Source: Nitrospirales bacterium (GTDB lineage Bacteria; Nitrospirota; Nitrospiria; Nitrospirales; UBA8639). Taken from it: 37,607 nucleotides of DNA. Shown here in pieces: positions 1 to 8,278 of the stretch. Both the position numbers and the translations under genes were made by a program. Positions within the stretch are counted from its first letter, which is position 1; each line of letters opens with the position of its first letter. The notes below the pieces were generated by a model. The model was not told where the DNA came from and searched no databases. It worked only from the letters and a program-made list of their open reading frames with translations. The stretch lies in contig BQIU01000038.1 in assembly GCA_021603905.1 (NCBI GenBank), positions 1-37,607 on the forward strand, given 5' to 3'.

Positions 1-13
1 AGGGGCCTTTGCT

Positions 14-319
14 ATGAAAAGTTCACTGTATGTCTTGCTAGGAGCTATGGGGCTGGTCATTCTGCTTAGTGGATGCCAACAGCCATACAAAACCGGAAAC
101 GGATCAAGTGCCTCAGGTACTTCGGCAGCAAACACTGAATCGACAAACACCGCCTCACCAGGATCTCCGGCAGGAAGCTTACAGGCCTGCCTAGATAGTA
201 TTGGTGACGTCAGTCCTGGACAGCGAATGCTGGCTGAAACCACCTGCCAACGCAATGCAAAAGTGCAAGAAGCTATGGATAGCAATCCTGGAGACTATCT
301 TCCACCTGCGCAACCATGA
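14..319 (+). CDS. Small hypothetical lipoprotein
   Basis: A 101-residue protein with a type II signal peptide: a short basic start, a hydrophobic stretch and the lipobox LLSGC with the cysteine at residue 21. It is therefore probably lipid-anchored after export. The mature part is rich in Ser, Thr, Gly and Asn up to about residue 55 (a flexible linker). It ends in a short segment with two cysteines (in LQACLDS and ETTCQRN) that could form one disulfide. AGGGG lies 8 bases before the ATG and supports the start. A strong terminator follows 21 bases after the stop. I recognise no family, so the function is unknown. The export call is secure; anything beyond it is not. Confidence 0.7.
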   Translation: MKSSLYVLLGAMGLVILLSGCQQPYKTGNGSSASGTSAANTESTNTASPGSPAGSLQACLDSIGDVSPGQRMLAETTCQRNAKVQEAMDSNPGDYLPPAQP

Positions 320-340
320 TTCTGTCAATCAAATGTAATG

Positions 341-383
341 AAAGAGCCTTCCCGATACCAAGGTATTCGGAAGGCTCTTTTTC
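341..383. terminator. Bidirectional intrinsic terminator
   Basis: A 12-bp perfect outer stem (AAAGAGCCTTCC paired with GGAAGGCTCTTT) continues into a partly paired inner stem and is followed by a T-run. A-rich sequence on the left side gives a U-tract on the other strand too. It lies between the convergent lipoprotein and cupredoxin genes and probably serves both. Confidence 0.85.
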
Positions 384-404
384 CTTCAGGCATATCTTCT
401 TTTA

Positions 405-851
405 TCAAAATTCCCCAAGCTTTTCCGCTCCAGTTTCATCTTCCTTGTGAACGACAACGACGCCTTCCATCCCACGATGCCCTTGAATGACACAACGGAA
501 CGGATAGAGCCCTGCTGAAAATCTTGCAAGAAAACTCACTGACTGCCCAAGAGAAAGATGAATAGCCTTTCCATGTTGCGTTGGTCGGTCAGCAGACTCC
601 CAGAAGATACGCACTGTGGGATCATGAAAAAATGAACCATAAAACGTATGCGATTCACGCCCTTGGTTATTGATCACAAACCGAACAAACTGTAACTCCG
701 GGAGTACTATCTTTTCAGGAATAAATCGAAATTCTTCCGCGAAAATGCGAACGGTGGGAGTGGGATTGATCAAAGATATCCAGATGCCAACACTGGATAC
801 ACACACTAATAAAACCAGAATGGTTCCTACTAAGTGTTTCGATTTCCGCAT
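405..851 (-). CDS. Membrane-anchored cupredoxin (type-1 copper protein)
   Basis: A 148-residue protein with one N-terminal membrane segment (about residues 8-28), probably an uncleaved anchor or signal peptide, followed by a cupredoxin fold. The copper ligands are visible: His68 in ESHTF, then Cys120, His125 and Met128 in the block CVIQGHRGM. This is the His-Cys-His-Met set of plastocyanin/azurin-like type-1 sites. It is expected to sit on the outer face of the inner membrane and carry electrons or hold copper; the partner is unknown. It is transcribed divergently from the folB fusion gene, with only 45 bases between the two starts. The family call is firm. A redox role rather than a copper-storage role is inference. 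Confidence 0.8.
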   Translation of the reverse strand: MRKSKHLVGTILVLLVCVSSVGIWISLINPTPTVRIFAEEFRFIPEKIVLPELQFVRFVINNQGRESHTFYGSFFHDPTVRIFWESADRPTQHGKAIHLSLGQSVSFLARFSAGLYPFRCVIQGHRGMEGVVVVHKEDETGAEKLGEF

Positions 852-896
852 TCACATGACCTTGACATCCCCTCACCTCTAGCAGAAAATGCCGTG

Positions 897-1838
897 ATGG
901 AAAATTCAATTATTATTGAAGGTATCCAATGTTCAGTCCATTGCGGCGTGACCAGTATGGAACGACGGCAACCGCAGCCCATTGTCGTTGATCTTACAAT
1001 ACACTGTGCCAATGCACGAGCCGCAGTTTCTGATGATTTAATAGATACAGTCGACTATGGAAAAATCGTGGGTCGAGTCGCAGACATCGCGGCCACATCG
1101 AGATTTTGCATACTTGAGGCCTTAGCTGAACGCATCAGTCAAACTCTTTTCCAAGAATTCCCCATTACTCACCTTGAAATGTGGGTACGAAAAACGGCAC
1201 CTCCGTTAGACCATATCAATGGCTCGGTTGGTGTTCGGCGCTCACAGTCGCGTTCACAAACCTCTCATCAACAGCCAGCGACCAATCAACAGAGCGAACT
1301 CAGTCCGTTTTTTCTCGAACACTCCGCCAACCTTGGTCCAGGGAAAATCCTGGATCTTGCCACTGGCTCCGGTCGTCATGCACGATATCTTGCCGCACGA
1401 GGATTGTCAGTCGTCGGCATCGATCGGGATGAGGCAGCCTTGGCTCAGGCGCAAGAATTAGCGGCACACAACCCAAGCATCGCTGCCCATCAATTTGTGA
1501 CACAACGTATCGATTTAGAGGCAAACCCTGCCAACCCGCCAGACCTTGGCAAGGAAGTCTACGATGGAATTCTCGTTTTCTTCTATCTCTTTCGTCCTCT
1601 ATTTCCTCCAATCATTGAAGCACTCAAACCAGGAGGCCGCTTACTCTACGAAACGTTTTTAATTGATAATCAGATCGTTCATCAACATCCTCGAAATAAA
1701 GACTTCTGCCTTGAACATAATGAATTATTGAAACTCACCAACGGACTTCGAATCTTGCACTATCAAGAAGGTGAGCACAAAAGCCCACAAGGGAAAGAAC
1801 CGGTATTCACGGCACAGCTTGTCGCACAAAAGGAGTAG
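897..1838 (+). CDS. folB: FolB dihydroneopterin aldolase fused to a SAM-dependent methyltransferase
   Basis: Two domains lie in one frame. Residues 1 to about 115 are a dihydroneopterin aldolase (folate synthesis: 7,8-dihydroneopterin to 6-hydroxymethyl-dihydropterin plus glycolaldehyde). The expected catalytic residues are present: Glu22 (MERRQPQPIVVDL), Glu74 and Lys99 (WVRKTAPP). A Gln/Ser-rich linker (about 116-135) leads to a class I methyltransferase (about 145-313) with the SAM motif LDLATGSGRHARYL, the acidic post-II motif VVGIDRD and the LKPGGRLLYETF strand-loop. I chose the ATG at 897 because an earlier in-frame ATG (834) would run into the divergent cupredoxin gene. The Shine-Dalgarno sequence is weak. 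The gene is followed 18 bases later by the PHP phosphatase, probably co-transcribed. The methyltransferase substrate is unknown. Confidence 0.8.
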   Translation: MENSIIIEGIQCSVHCGVTSMERRQPQPIVVDLTIHCANARAAVSDDLIDTVDYGKIVGRVADIAATSRFCILEALAERISQTLFQEFPITHLEMWVRKTAPPLDHINGSVGVRRSQSRSQTSHQQPATNQQSELSPFFLEHSANLGPGKILDLATGSGRHARYLAARGLSVVGIDRDEAALAQAQELAAHNPSIAAHQFVTQRIDLEANPANPPDLGKEVYDGILVFFYLFRPLFPPIIEALKPGGRLLYETFLIDNQIVHQHPRNKDFCLEHNELLKLTNGLRILHYQEGEHKSPQGKEPVFTAQLVAQKE

Positions 1839-1856
1839 TCTTTTCCCCTTTCTCTC

Positions 1857-2720
1857 ATGAGACGCATCGACCTCCACCTCCACAGCACATATTCCGATGG
1901 AAGTCTCTCTCCAACGGACCTCGTGAAGCTCGCTCATCATGCGCAAGTTGGGGTGCTTTCCCTGACGGACCACGATACGACTGACGGGATAACTGAAGCC
2001 TCAGAGGCTGCCTCTTCTTATGACATTGAAGTCATTCCAGGCGTCGAGGTGAGCTCCTTGTATCGAGGAAAGGAAACCCATATCCTTGGCTATTTCGTCA
2101 ACCACGAAAATCCACAATTTCAACAACATTTGACCTTTCTCCGCCAAAGCCGCCATGAACGGATACCAAAAATCATTGACAAGCTGAAAAGTTTAGGCGT
2201 CACTATTTCCTACGAAGACGTGAAAGCGGTCGCTGGTCGTGGCTCGATTGGCCGACCGCATGTTGCTCGAGTTCTCCTTAAGAAACACTATGTCCCAACT
2301 ATCGAACAAGCCTTTTCTCGTTATTTGAAAGAAGGATCCACAGCCTACGTAGCCCGCCAATTACCGGATGCTCAGGAAGCCATTCGTTGGATTCGCGATG
2401 CTGGCGGTGTCGCCTCACTCGCTCATCCTAGCTGGGTCAGAAACTCTCTCAGTGAATTACAGGTAGCCTGTCAGGAATTGAAGACACTTGGCTTACAAGC
2501 CATAGAGGTCTATTATAGTGCCCATTCTTCACGACAAACATCTGAATACCTCAACCTGGCTCATCGACTTGACTTGGTCGTGACAGGGGGAAGTGATTTC
2601 CACGGATCGACAAGACCTGATATCGACGTGGGAATTGGCAAAGGAAATTTGAAGATACCAGAACAAGCTCTGGAACAACTGAGGACATGTGCGGCAGGAA
2701 ACCAAAAAGCTTCACCGTGA
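1857..2720 (+). CDS. PHP-domain phosphoesterase, TrpH/YciV-like (3',5'-nucleoside bisphosphate phosphatase / RNase AM type)
   Basis: A 287-residue PHP-family metal hydrolase of usual length. The metal-binding motifs appear in order: DLHLHSTYSDG at the N terminus, LTDHDTTDG near residue 40, GVEVSS then HILGYFV near 65-80, SLAHPSW near 190 and GGSDFHG near 243. Family members (E. coli YciV/RnaA) hydrolyse 3',5'-bisphosphonucleotides and trim RNA 5' ends. The sequence shows the family and an intact metal site; the exact substrate is inferred from that family. It lies 18 bases downstream of the folB fusion on the same strand, so it is probably in the same transcript. Confidence 0.85.
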   Translation: MRRIDLHLHSTYSDGSLSPTDLVKLAHHAQVGVLSLTDHDTTDGITEASEAASSYDIEVIPGVEVSSLYRGKETHILGYFVNHENPQFQQHLTFLRQSRHERIPKIIDKLKSLGVTISYEDVKAVAGRGSIGRPHVARVLLKKHYVPTIEQAFSRYLKEGSTAYVARQLPDAQEAIRWIRDAGGVASLAHPSWVRNSLSELQVACQELKTLGLQAIEVYYSAHSSRQTSEYLNLAHRLDLVVTGGSDFHGSTRPDIDVGIGKGNLKIPEQALEQLRTCAAGNQKASP

Positions 2721-2824
2721 ACCGTGTAAACTGCAAAATATCAATTAAAAGAAAACACCTTTCCTTCAACCTATGTTATTTTTCAATAGCACTTTTTCAT
2801 ATTTCATTGTGATTTTTTCATAGA

Positions 2825-3838
2825 TTAGTTTTCTGGTGCTTCCACGATATGATTTTCGAATCGTGCGCAGCCTTCGGCCAGCAATCGATTGGTTAACATT
2901 TCACCCGGCCACTCAATCGGCAAATCTGCCGTAAACACCCACACATCGGGAGATGTCCAAATCGGCCCATGGTCCTCTGGTAAATCCGGATCAAAGAGAT
3001 CAGTCCAAACTGGCATATAGACACCGTTCCCACATTGCGTATGTAGGTGCACAATCGTCCGACTGCGCACTGGGACTTCCAAGTCGTGCCAGACCGCAGC
3101 GGTTTCATCAGCGAGACGATGCAATCGAACGGCATTTTGTGCATCAAACATTGCATACGCGGCATATGAAGGGGCTTCCAGCATATGAGGAGCTGACGAA
3201 ACTTCCGGACATTGAGACACGATTCCTTGGATTAATCCCTGACAATCTTCTTCTTGTAAGGCCTTGGGTAAATCAGTATCAGGCACACCAACAATTTCAA
3301 AAAATAAAAAAGCCGTGGACTCTACCGGTGGGTGCAACCGTGCGGCAATGGGGAGCCTGCGTTGAGAACTGGCGACCCCCGTAATATGTTCATGCATTTT
3401 TTGAAGACTGAGAAAATCAAGCGTGGTATCAGTTAATAACCGAGGTTCCACATTGACAACCGAACCAATTGAGAGGTGAAGATGTTTTCGTAGCAAGTCA
3501 GCCGTGGCGATGGGGTCAAGCTTTAACCCCAACGGAGCTGGCAAGTTCGCTTGAAGCGGCAACTCCAAAGCAGCCAAAATGGCATAGGTGTCTTTATCTT
3601 CTGGCTGACCTTCAATTAAGACCGCACAAGAAGCTTCGGCTAAGAGATCAAATAACCACTCAGCCATACTTTCATCCAGTGCAGCTAGTACGGTCAAGAC
3701 ATCATGCTCACGTTCTTGATCCAGCAGTGCTTGAAGGACTTCGATTGCTAGCTCCGAATCTCCATGATCATGCCGACGTGCATTGATCAGATGGATCAAG
3801 TCTCTCGTGAGAGGATCAGGTCGATACCAACTCGACAT
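2825..3838 (-). CDS. Hypothetical protein (337 residues), no recognised domain
   Basis: The 337-residue open frame has codon use like its neighbours and a good start: GGAG lies 7 bases before the ATG. The protein is acidic, lacks a signal peptide or membrane segment and looks like a soluble globular cytoplasmic protein. The N-terminal third (about 1-90) is helical and Leu/Ala-rich (for example LAIEVLQALLDQERE and ESMAEWLFDLLAEA). The C-terminal part is richer in Trp, Pro and aromatic residues, with two sites in PVWTDLFDPDLP and PIWTSPDVWVF. I see no catalytic motif and do not recognise the family. It stands alone, convergent with the PHP gene. It is likely a real gene because of its length and ribosome site; function unknown. 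Confidence 0.65.
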   Translation of the reverse strand: MSSWYRPDPLTRDLIHLINARRHDHGDSELAIEVLQALLDQEREHDVLTVLAALDESMAEWLFDLLAEASCAVLIEGQPEDKDTYAILAALELPLQANLPAPLGLKLDPIATADLLRKHLHLSIGSVVNVEPRLLTDTTLDFLSLQKMHEHITGVASSQRRLPIAARLHPPVESTAFLFFEIVGVPDTDLPKALQEEDCQGLIQGIVSQCPEVSSAPHMLEAPSYAAYAMFDAQNAVRLHRLADETAAVWHDLEVPVRSRTIVHLHTQCGNGVYMPVWTDLFDPDLPEDHGPIWTSPDVWVFTADLPIEWPGEMLTNRLLAEGCARFENHIVEAPEN

Positions 3839-4187
3839 ACGTCAACTCCACATAGACATGAAAATGTTTTGATGAAAATTTCTGAATCACTCTAGCATGA
3901 CTTTTCACGAGGCGTATGTCCATACTTTACCGCAACACTTCTCTGAGGCAACTTCCTGATTTATTCAACTCAACGGAGTCGGTGATAGCCGACGTACAAC
4001 TATAGCGAATCCAATGAGTTTCCAGTCGAATTATTGAGACTGTCACAGCGTAATTCTTCGCCTCAAACCTCGGAAGTTATTTGAAACGGCTATAGGATAC
4101 GGTAGACTTAAGCCATTTATGGTCCATGCGATTATCACTTTGTTCAAGAAGAGGACGGTCATTATCAATACTTTTATTACACGTGTC
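3839..4187. other. 349-base intergenic region carrying a mobile-looking repeat
   Basis: No convincing gene. The middle (4000-4095) is copy A of the CTATAGC-ended element described separately. The rest shows no promoter or hairpin that I would defend. Confidence 0.6.
4000..4095 (-). repeat. MITE-like element, copy A (96 bases)
   Basis: Bounded by CTATAGC at the left and GCTATAG at the right. Its reverse complement aligns end to end with 30275-30370 (copy B), sharing blocks such as TTTCAAATAACTTCC, TTTGAGGCGAAG and AATAATT...ACTGGAAA. Its two ends also match the ends of the longer element at 30479-30683 (copy C). No open frame and no clear target-site duplication. Best read as a non-autonomous transposon-derived repeat. 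Confidence 0.7.
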
Positions 4188-4601
4188 CTACTCACCAATG
4201 ACTTTAACCAAGACACGTTTTTTTCGTCGGCCATCGAACTCCGCATAAAAAATTTGTTCCCACGGCCCAAAATCTAAGGCTCCATTCGTAATCGCGACGA
4301 CAACTTCCCGCCCCATGAGTTGCCGTTTAATATGGGCATCACCATTATCTTCTCCTGTTGCATGATGGCGGTACGATGCACCTTGAGGTGCGAGTTTTTC
4401 TAAAAACTCGTCATAGTCTTTTATCAGACCCGGTTCATCATCGTTGATATAGACACTGGCCGTAATGTGCATAGCATTAACCAAGACCAATCCTTCTCTA
4501 ATGCCGCTTTTGGTCACTGCACGTTCGATACGAGATGTGATATTGATATAGGCACGTCTTTCTTCTGTCTGAAACCATAATTCTTCCCGGAAGGACTTCA
4601 C
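4188..4601 (-). CDS. yjbQ: YjbQ family protein (UPF0047, thiamine-phosphate synthase-like)
   Basis: A protein of about 137 residues matching the small YjbQ/UPF0047 family. Diagnostic blocks are [21 protein letters not shown], the His/Asp patch [21 protein letters not shown] and the C-terminal [16 protein letters not shown]. Family members form trimers and have been linked to a secondary thiamine-phosphate synthase activity; the physiological role is poorly fixed. The frame can be extended upstream to a TTG at 4619. I prefer the GTG at 4601 because AAGGGG lies 9 bases before it and the product then starts [10 protein letters not shown], the usual family N terminus. It stands alone between two long intergenic stretches. 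Confidence 0.85.
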   Translation of the reverse strand: MKSFREELWFQTEERRAYINITSRIERAVTKSGIREGLVLVNAMHITASVYINDDEPGLIKDYDEFLEKLAPQGASYRHHATGEDNGDAHIKRQLMGREVVVAITNGALDFGPWEQIFYAEFDGRRKKRVLVKVIGE

Positions 4602-4619
4602 CTCAATGTTCCCCTTCAA

Positions 4620-5090
4620 ACAATAAGCGCTAGAACCATTCTGCCTCAGGTCATCATGAGATGCAAGACGATTGTCCGTTCAGCCATTTTAATCAACGGG
4701 TGAACACGAGAAATAAACAGAGTGCCATATGACAACGACAACACATGACAATCGTCCAGACTTGAGACGGTAGGTTGGCTATTCACAACAGAACCATTTT
4801 ACGTCCATTCAGAAACTATTTTTTCGGCACTTATATTTCGCAATGTTTATGTTTTTTTCAATCCAACAAAACAGTTACAATTAGGGCAGGCGATTTCATA
4901 AAAATCAGACGGTTCCTCACATGTATATATAACGCATCACGTCACCTTTCGTTTGACAAGGTACCCAAGTGATGGTATGTAGAATCTAATTGGTAGTTAA
5001 CCTTAGTCAGACTCCCGACAACGGTCTATTTCATGAAGAATTCTTGCATAAGTCCTATCGCTGCCATTTTCAAACTGGAGCATCCCCACT
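4620..5090. other. About 470 bases without a recognisable gene
   Basis: AT-rich with frequent stops. A 65-codon frame at 4775-4972 has no ribosome site or recognisable product. I see no strong hairpin, tRNA or riboswitch. It presumably holds the promoters for yjbQ (leftward) and the SH3b gene (rightward), but I cannot place them. Confidence 0.4.
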
Positions 5091-5645
5091 ATGACTGGAC
5101 ACTCTAACTCAGCAGTTTTTGAGAACTCGCTCCCAGAATGGTCCACGGTCTTGGCCCAAGAGCCCGATCAGGACTTAGAGTTTGACGAAGGGTTAGAAGA
5201 TGACGAGTTGCAACAGCACAAGCCCCCAACTCGCCGGCCTCTCCTCTGGATTCTCATTTTATTGATTGCCGTCGGATTCCTATATTGGACTATGAAACCT
5301 GATCTGGCGAAACTCCCAGGAATGCCTGTCGCCTCAGATAGCCTGACAACACCTCCAGTGAATTCTGAACAACCCCTTCAACGCCCTTCTCAGGCCATGA
5401 CATCTACACCAAAGTTTGGAGAAGGCGATACCGTAACGCTACTTCCGGGATCTTCTAAGGAAAATTCTCCCATTACACTCTCCAGTGATTCGGCAGGCAG
5501 ACAGTCCGGATCTATCGTCAAGAAGGGAGATATTCTTACAATTCTTGATGGTGAGACCGTGAACGGGGAATGGATGTATTACATCACCACCTCAGCAGGT
5601 GAGCAAGGGTGGATTTTAGAGAAACATCTTCAGAAAAAACTCTAG
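5091..5645 (+). CDS. Single-pass membrane protein with periplasmic SH3b domain
   Basis: A 184-residue protein with an acidic cytoplasmic N-terminal part (residues 1-47, with EPDQDLEFDEGLEDDEL), one transmembrane helix (about 50-67, LLWILILLIAVGFLYW) preceded by a basic TRR, a Pro/Ser/Thr linker (about 75-108), and a C-terminal bacterial SH3 (SH3_3) domain (about 109-184). The latter has the typical ending GEWMYYITTSAGEQGWILEKHL. SH3b domains often bind cell-wall peptides or act as assembly modules in the envelope. The topology (N-in, SH3 domain in the periplasm) follows from the charges. No neighbour suggests a specific partner. Confidence 0.7.
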   Translation: MTGHSNSAVFENSLPEWSTVLAQEPDQDLEFDEGLEDDELQQHKPPTRRPLLWILILLIAVGFLYWTMKPDLAKLPGMPVASDSLTTPPVNSEQPLQRPSQAMTSTPKFGEGDTVTLLPGSSKENSPITLSSDSAGRQSGSIVKKGDILTILDGETVNGEWMYYITTSAGEQGWILEKHLQKKL

Positions 5646-5960
5646 TCACCTCTTTCCAACATGAGACATCAGATTGAGCGTAGACCATTCCTGCACGTTG
5701 ATGAGCCAAACCTCAAGACAACACCAGACGCCAACGACATGTAAATGTCTCCCTCAATGAAAGCTATACGAGCGCTCCCACCCAACACAGCAAAACACTT
5801 CTCTTTACTCGAATTTAAATGACTTGTGCGACTGTGATAAGATAGGCATCATCGAATATGCTTACTTGTACAAGACAGCAGTTAGTCAATAAAGACAGGT
5901 GACACTGAGCCACCAATCGCATGAATTTAAATAGATCACCCTTTAACTTTCTTTAGTGGA
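5646..5960. other. 315-base region upstream of hpnD
   Basis: No gene seen. It holds a 10-base perfect palindrome CTTGTACAAG (5865-5874) and two copies of GAATTTAAAT (5812-5821 and 5923-5932), the second 29 bases before hpnD. These may be operator elements; no clean -35/-10 pair was found. Confidence 0.4.
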
Positions 5961-6845
5961 ATGATGTCTCCCCAAGACGCACAAGCCTATTGCAAAGACG
6001 TCTCAAAGAATAGTGGGAGTAATTTTTATTACTCGTTCTTGTTTTTGCCACCTGACCGTCGAGATTTGATGTACACGATTTATGCATTTTGTCGTGAAGT
6101 CGACAATGCCGTCGACGAACCCCCGGCAGGAAGCGATCCACTTGACCAGGTCATGCTTTGGCGAAAAGAAGTCACCGCTGCCTATGAGGGAACTCCCAGT
6201 TTTCCGGTGACCATCAGCTTAGGTCATCACCTCCAACATGTGGATATTCCAGAGACTTACTTCCAAGATCTAATTTCTGGAGTCGCAATGGACCTGACCA
6301 TCAAACGCTATCAGACATTTGAAGATCTCTACCCCTATTGCTATCGGGTCGCATCAGTGGTGGGCCTTATTTGCTTGAAAGTGTTCGGGACACGTGCACC
6401 AGAAGCCACGGAATATGCAACGAACCTTGGCCTCGCCTTTCAACTCACAAATATTCTCCGTGATATTGGGAGTGATGCCGAGAACAACCGCATTTATGTA
6501 CCCCAGGAAGACTTTGAACGATTTGGATACTCCGAGCAGGACTTATTAGCCCGTCAACATACACCGGAGTTTGTCGAGTTTATGAAGTTTCAATGCGAAC
6601 GAGCACGAGAGTATTACGAGAAAGCTCAGCATATTCTCCAGACCCTACCACCGACCGACCGTCGCTCCCTAATCGTCGCTGAAATTATGCGTGGGGTGTA
6701 TAGTCGAATTCTTGATCAAATTGAAGCCAAGAATTATCAAGTCTTTGGACCGCGAGTGAGTTTACCCTCACTCAATAGACTGCTCATTGCAGCCGGAATT
6801 TGGCTACGTTCCTCCCTATTTGGGTCTACGACACAACAAGCGTGA
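5961..6845 (+). CDS. hpnD: Presqualene diphosphate synthase HpnD
   Basis: A 294-residue trans-isoprenyl diphosphate (squalene/phytoene) synthase. HpnD condenses two farnesyl diphosphates to presqualene diphosphate, the first step of the HpnC-D-E route to squalene for hopanoids. The N-terminal block SGSNFYYSFLFLPPDRRD is typical of HpnD rather than HpnC. The first Asp-rich site is EVDNAVDE (residues 47-53) and the second lies in NILRDIGSDAENNRIYVP. Length is normal. Two adjacent ATGs (5961, 5964) could start it; the ribosome site is weak. The stop overlaps the GTG of hpnE (GTGA), so the two are translationally coupled. Confidence 0.9.
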   Translation: MMSPQDAQAYCKDVSKNSGSNFYYSFLFLPPDRRDLMYTIYAFCREVDNAVDEPPAGSDPLDQVMLWRKEVTAAYEGTPSFPVTISLGHHLQHVDIPETYFQDLISGVAMDLTIKRYQTFEDLYPYCYRVASVVGLICLKVFGTRAPEATEYATNLGLAFQLTNILRDIGSDAENNRIYVPQEDFERFGYSEQDLLARQHTPEFVEFMKFQCERAREYYEKAQHILQTLPPTDRRSLIVAEIMRGVYSRILDQIEAKNYQVFGPRVSLPSLNRLLIAAGIWLRSSLFGSTTQQA

Positions 6846-8242
6846 AGCCTCACATTCTTGTTATGGGGGCTGGACTCTCTGGCCTTACGACGGCCTTTCG
6901 TCTCGCATCACATGGCTTTCAAGTATCGATCGTCGACCAAAGCCAAATCCATCCTTCAAAACATCTCACGGCAGCGCTTTCTCCTGATACACCTTCAAAA
7001 AAGACTCTTCACTCTTTGGATCGCACAGAAAAAACGCCCGATCATGTTAACAACATGCCTTTGGTGATCCATGGGTTTCAACATGCCACATGGGCCCTCT
7101 TGCAAGAACTCCAGACCCTATCTCACCTGACGTCTCTCCCACCTGTCACACTAGAGTTTATGACTCGCGCTCGACAACCTGCGCCCTTCAAACCTCTATG
7201 GGCTCCAACACCGTTCCATACGCTTATTGGACTGCTACGCTTTCAAGGCATGTCGTTGATCGAACGCTGGGCATTACTCAAAAAGCTTGAACAGTATTGG
7301 GAAGGAGACCGTGAACTCCCTCCAGACTTGAAGAGCCAAAGTGTGCAAACCTGGCTTTCAACACTAGAACAATCAGAACACACGATCCAGAAAATTTGGA
7401 ATCCCTTATGTCATTTCTTTCTTGGCTCTGATGTGACCCAAAGCTCAGCTGAGTATTTCAAAACCACGCTCGTGCAATACTTTTTATCAGCAAGAGAGCA
7501 GAATCGAACCGTCATTTCTCCGCTAGACGAAGACCCATTGTTCTTAACACCACTTCGAAAGTCTCTCGCTGCTCAACACATTGCTTTCCACGAACATGCG
7601 ACAGTCACGCATTTTCAATATGATGCGAGAGGTCTTACAGGAGTAAAATTACATGACGGCACAACACTCACAGCAGAATTCTATATTTCCGCCTTTCCAC
7701 GAAAAAATCTCATTGCGTGCCTATCCGATCGCATCCTGACAAAATATGCCTATTTTTCAAATTTGGCACAATTACAAGAATTCTCGAAACTCGTCACTCA
7801 CCTTGAAATTCCTGCCCCCATAACCAAAGCAAGACTACTACTCTTACCTAGCACCTTCAACTGGATCGCGATCCAACCATTACGACACCCTCCAGGTCGC
7901 ACGTCAAACGGCACGCGCGTATCATGCGTGACAACCAGTGAGCAGCCGGCCAGTGAAAAGTCTGATCACGACACTCTTTCGGCACTATCCAATATGTTAC
8001 CCACTCCACTTAATCAACACATACACCTGTCGTCATCCACATCTATCATTCAACGCACTCGCACCTTTACACCTTGTCAACCTGAGACTTCGGTATTCCG
8101 CCCAATTCAAAAAAGTCCACTCTCAAACTTTTTTTTAGTAGGACCGTGGACCGACACCGGTTCTCCTCCATCGCATGAAAGTAGCATTATCAGTGCAAAT
8201 CTCTGCACCCAATCGGTCCTTGATTTAATCGCACACCGCTGA
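6842..8242 (+). CDS. hpnE: Hydroxysqualene dehydroxylase HpnE (FAD-dependent, squalene-associated)
   Basis: A protein of about 466 residues starting with a Rossmann dinucleotide-binding motif, ILVMGAGLSGLTTAFRLASHG, followed by the acidic VSIVDQS that binds the FAD ribose. HpnE reduces hydroxysqualene to squalene in the HpnCDE pathway. The C-terminal FAD-closing block is FFLVGPWTDTGSPPSHESSI. I chose the GTG at 6842, which overlaps the hpnD stop as GTGA and places the FAD motif at residues 5-20. An upstream ATG at 6800 lies inside hpnD and would add 14 residues that look unrelated. No hpnC lies in this window. Confidence 0.88.
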   Translation: MKPHILVMGAGLSGLTTAFRLASHGFQVSIVDQSQIHPSKHLTAALSPDTPSKKTLHSLDRTEKTPDHVNNMPLVIHGFQHATWALLQELQTLSHLTSLPPVTLEFMTRARQPAPFKPLWAPTPFHTLIGLLRFQGMSLIERWALLKKLEQYWEGDRELPPDLKSQSVQTWLSTLEQSEHTIQKIWNPLCHFFLGSDVTQSSAEYFKTTLVQYFLSAREQNRTVISPLDEDPLFLTPLRKSLAAQHIAFHEHATVTHFQYDARGLTGVKLHDGTTLTAEFYISAFPRKNLIACLSDRILTKYAYFSNLAQLQEFSKLVTHLEIPAPITKARLLLLPSTFNWIAIQPLRHPPGRTSNGTRVSCVTTSEQPASEKSDHDTLSALSNMLPTPLNQHIHLSSSTSIIQRTRTFTPCQPETSVFRPIQKSPLSNFFLVGPWTDTGSPPSHESSIISANLCTQSVLDLIAHR

Positions 8243-8278
8243 ATTGACAAGCCTTTCAACGAACTCTAAGATGCGCGT

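Noticed and set aside
4775..4972. A possible 65-residue protein
   Set aside because: Low-quality frame in an AT-rich gap without a ribosome site.
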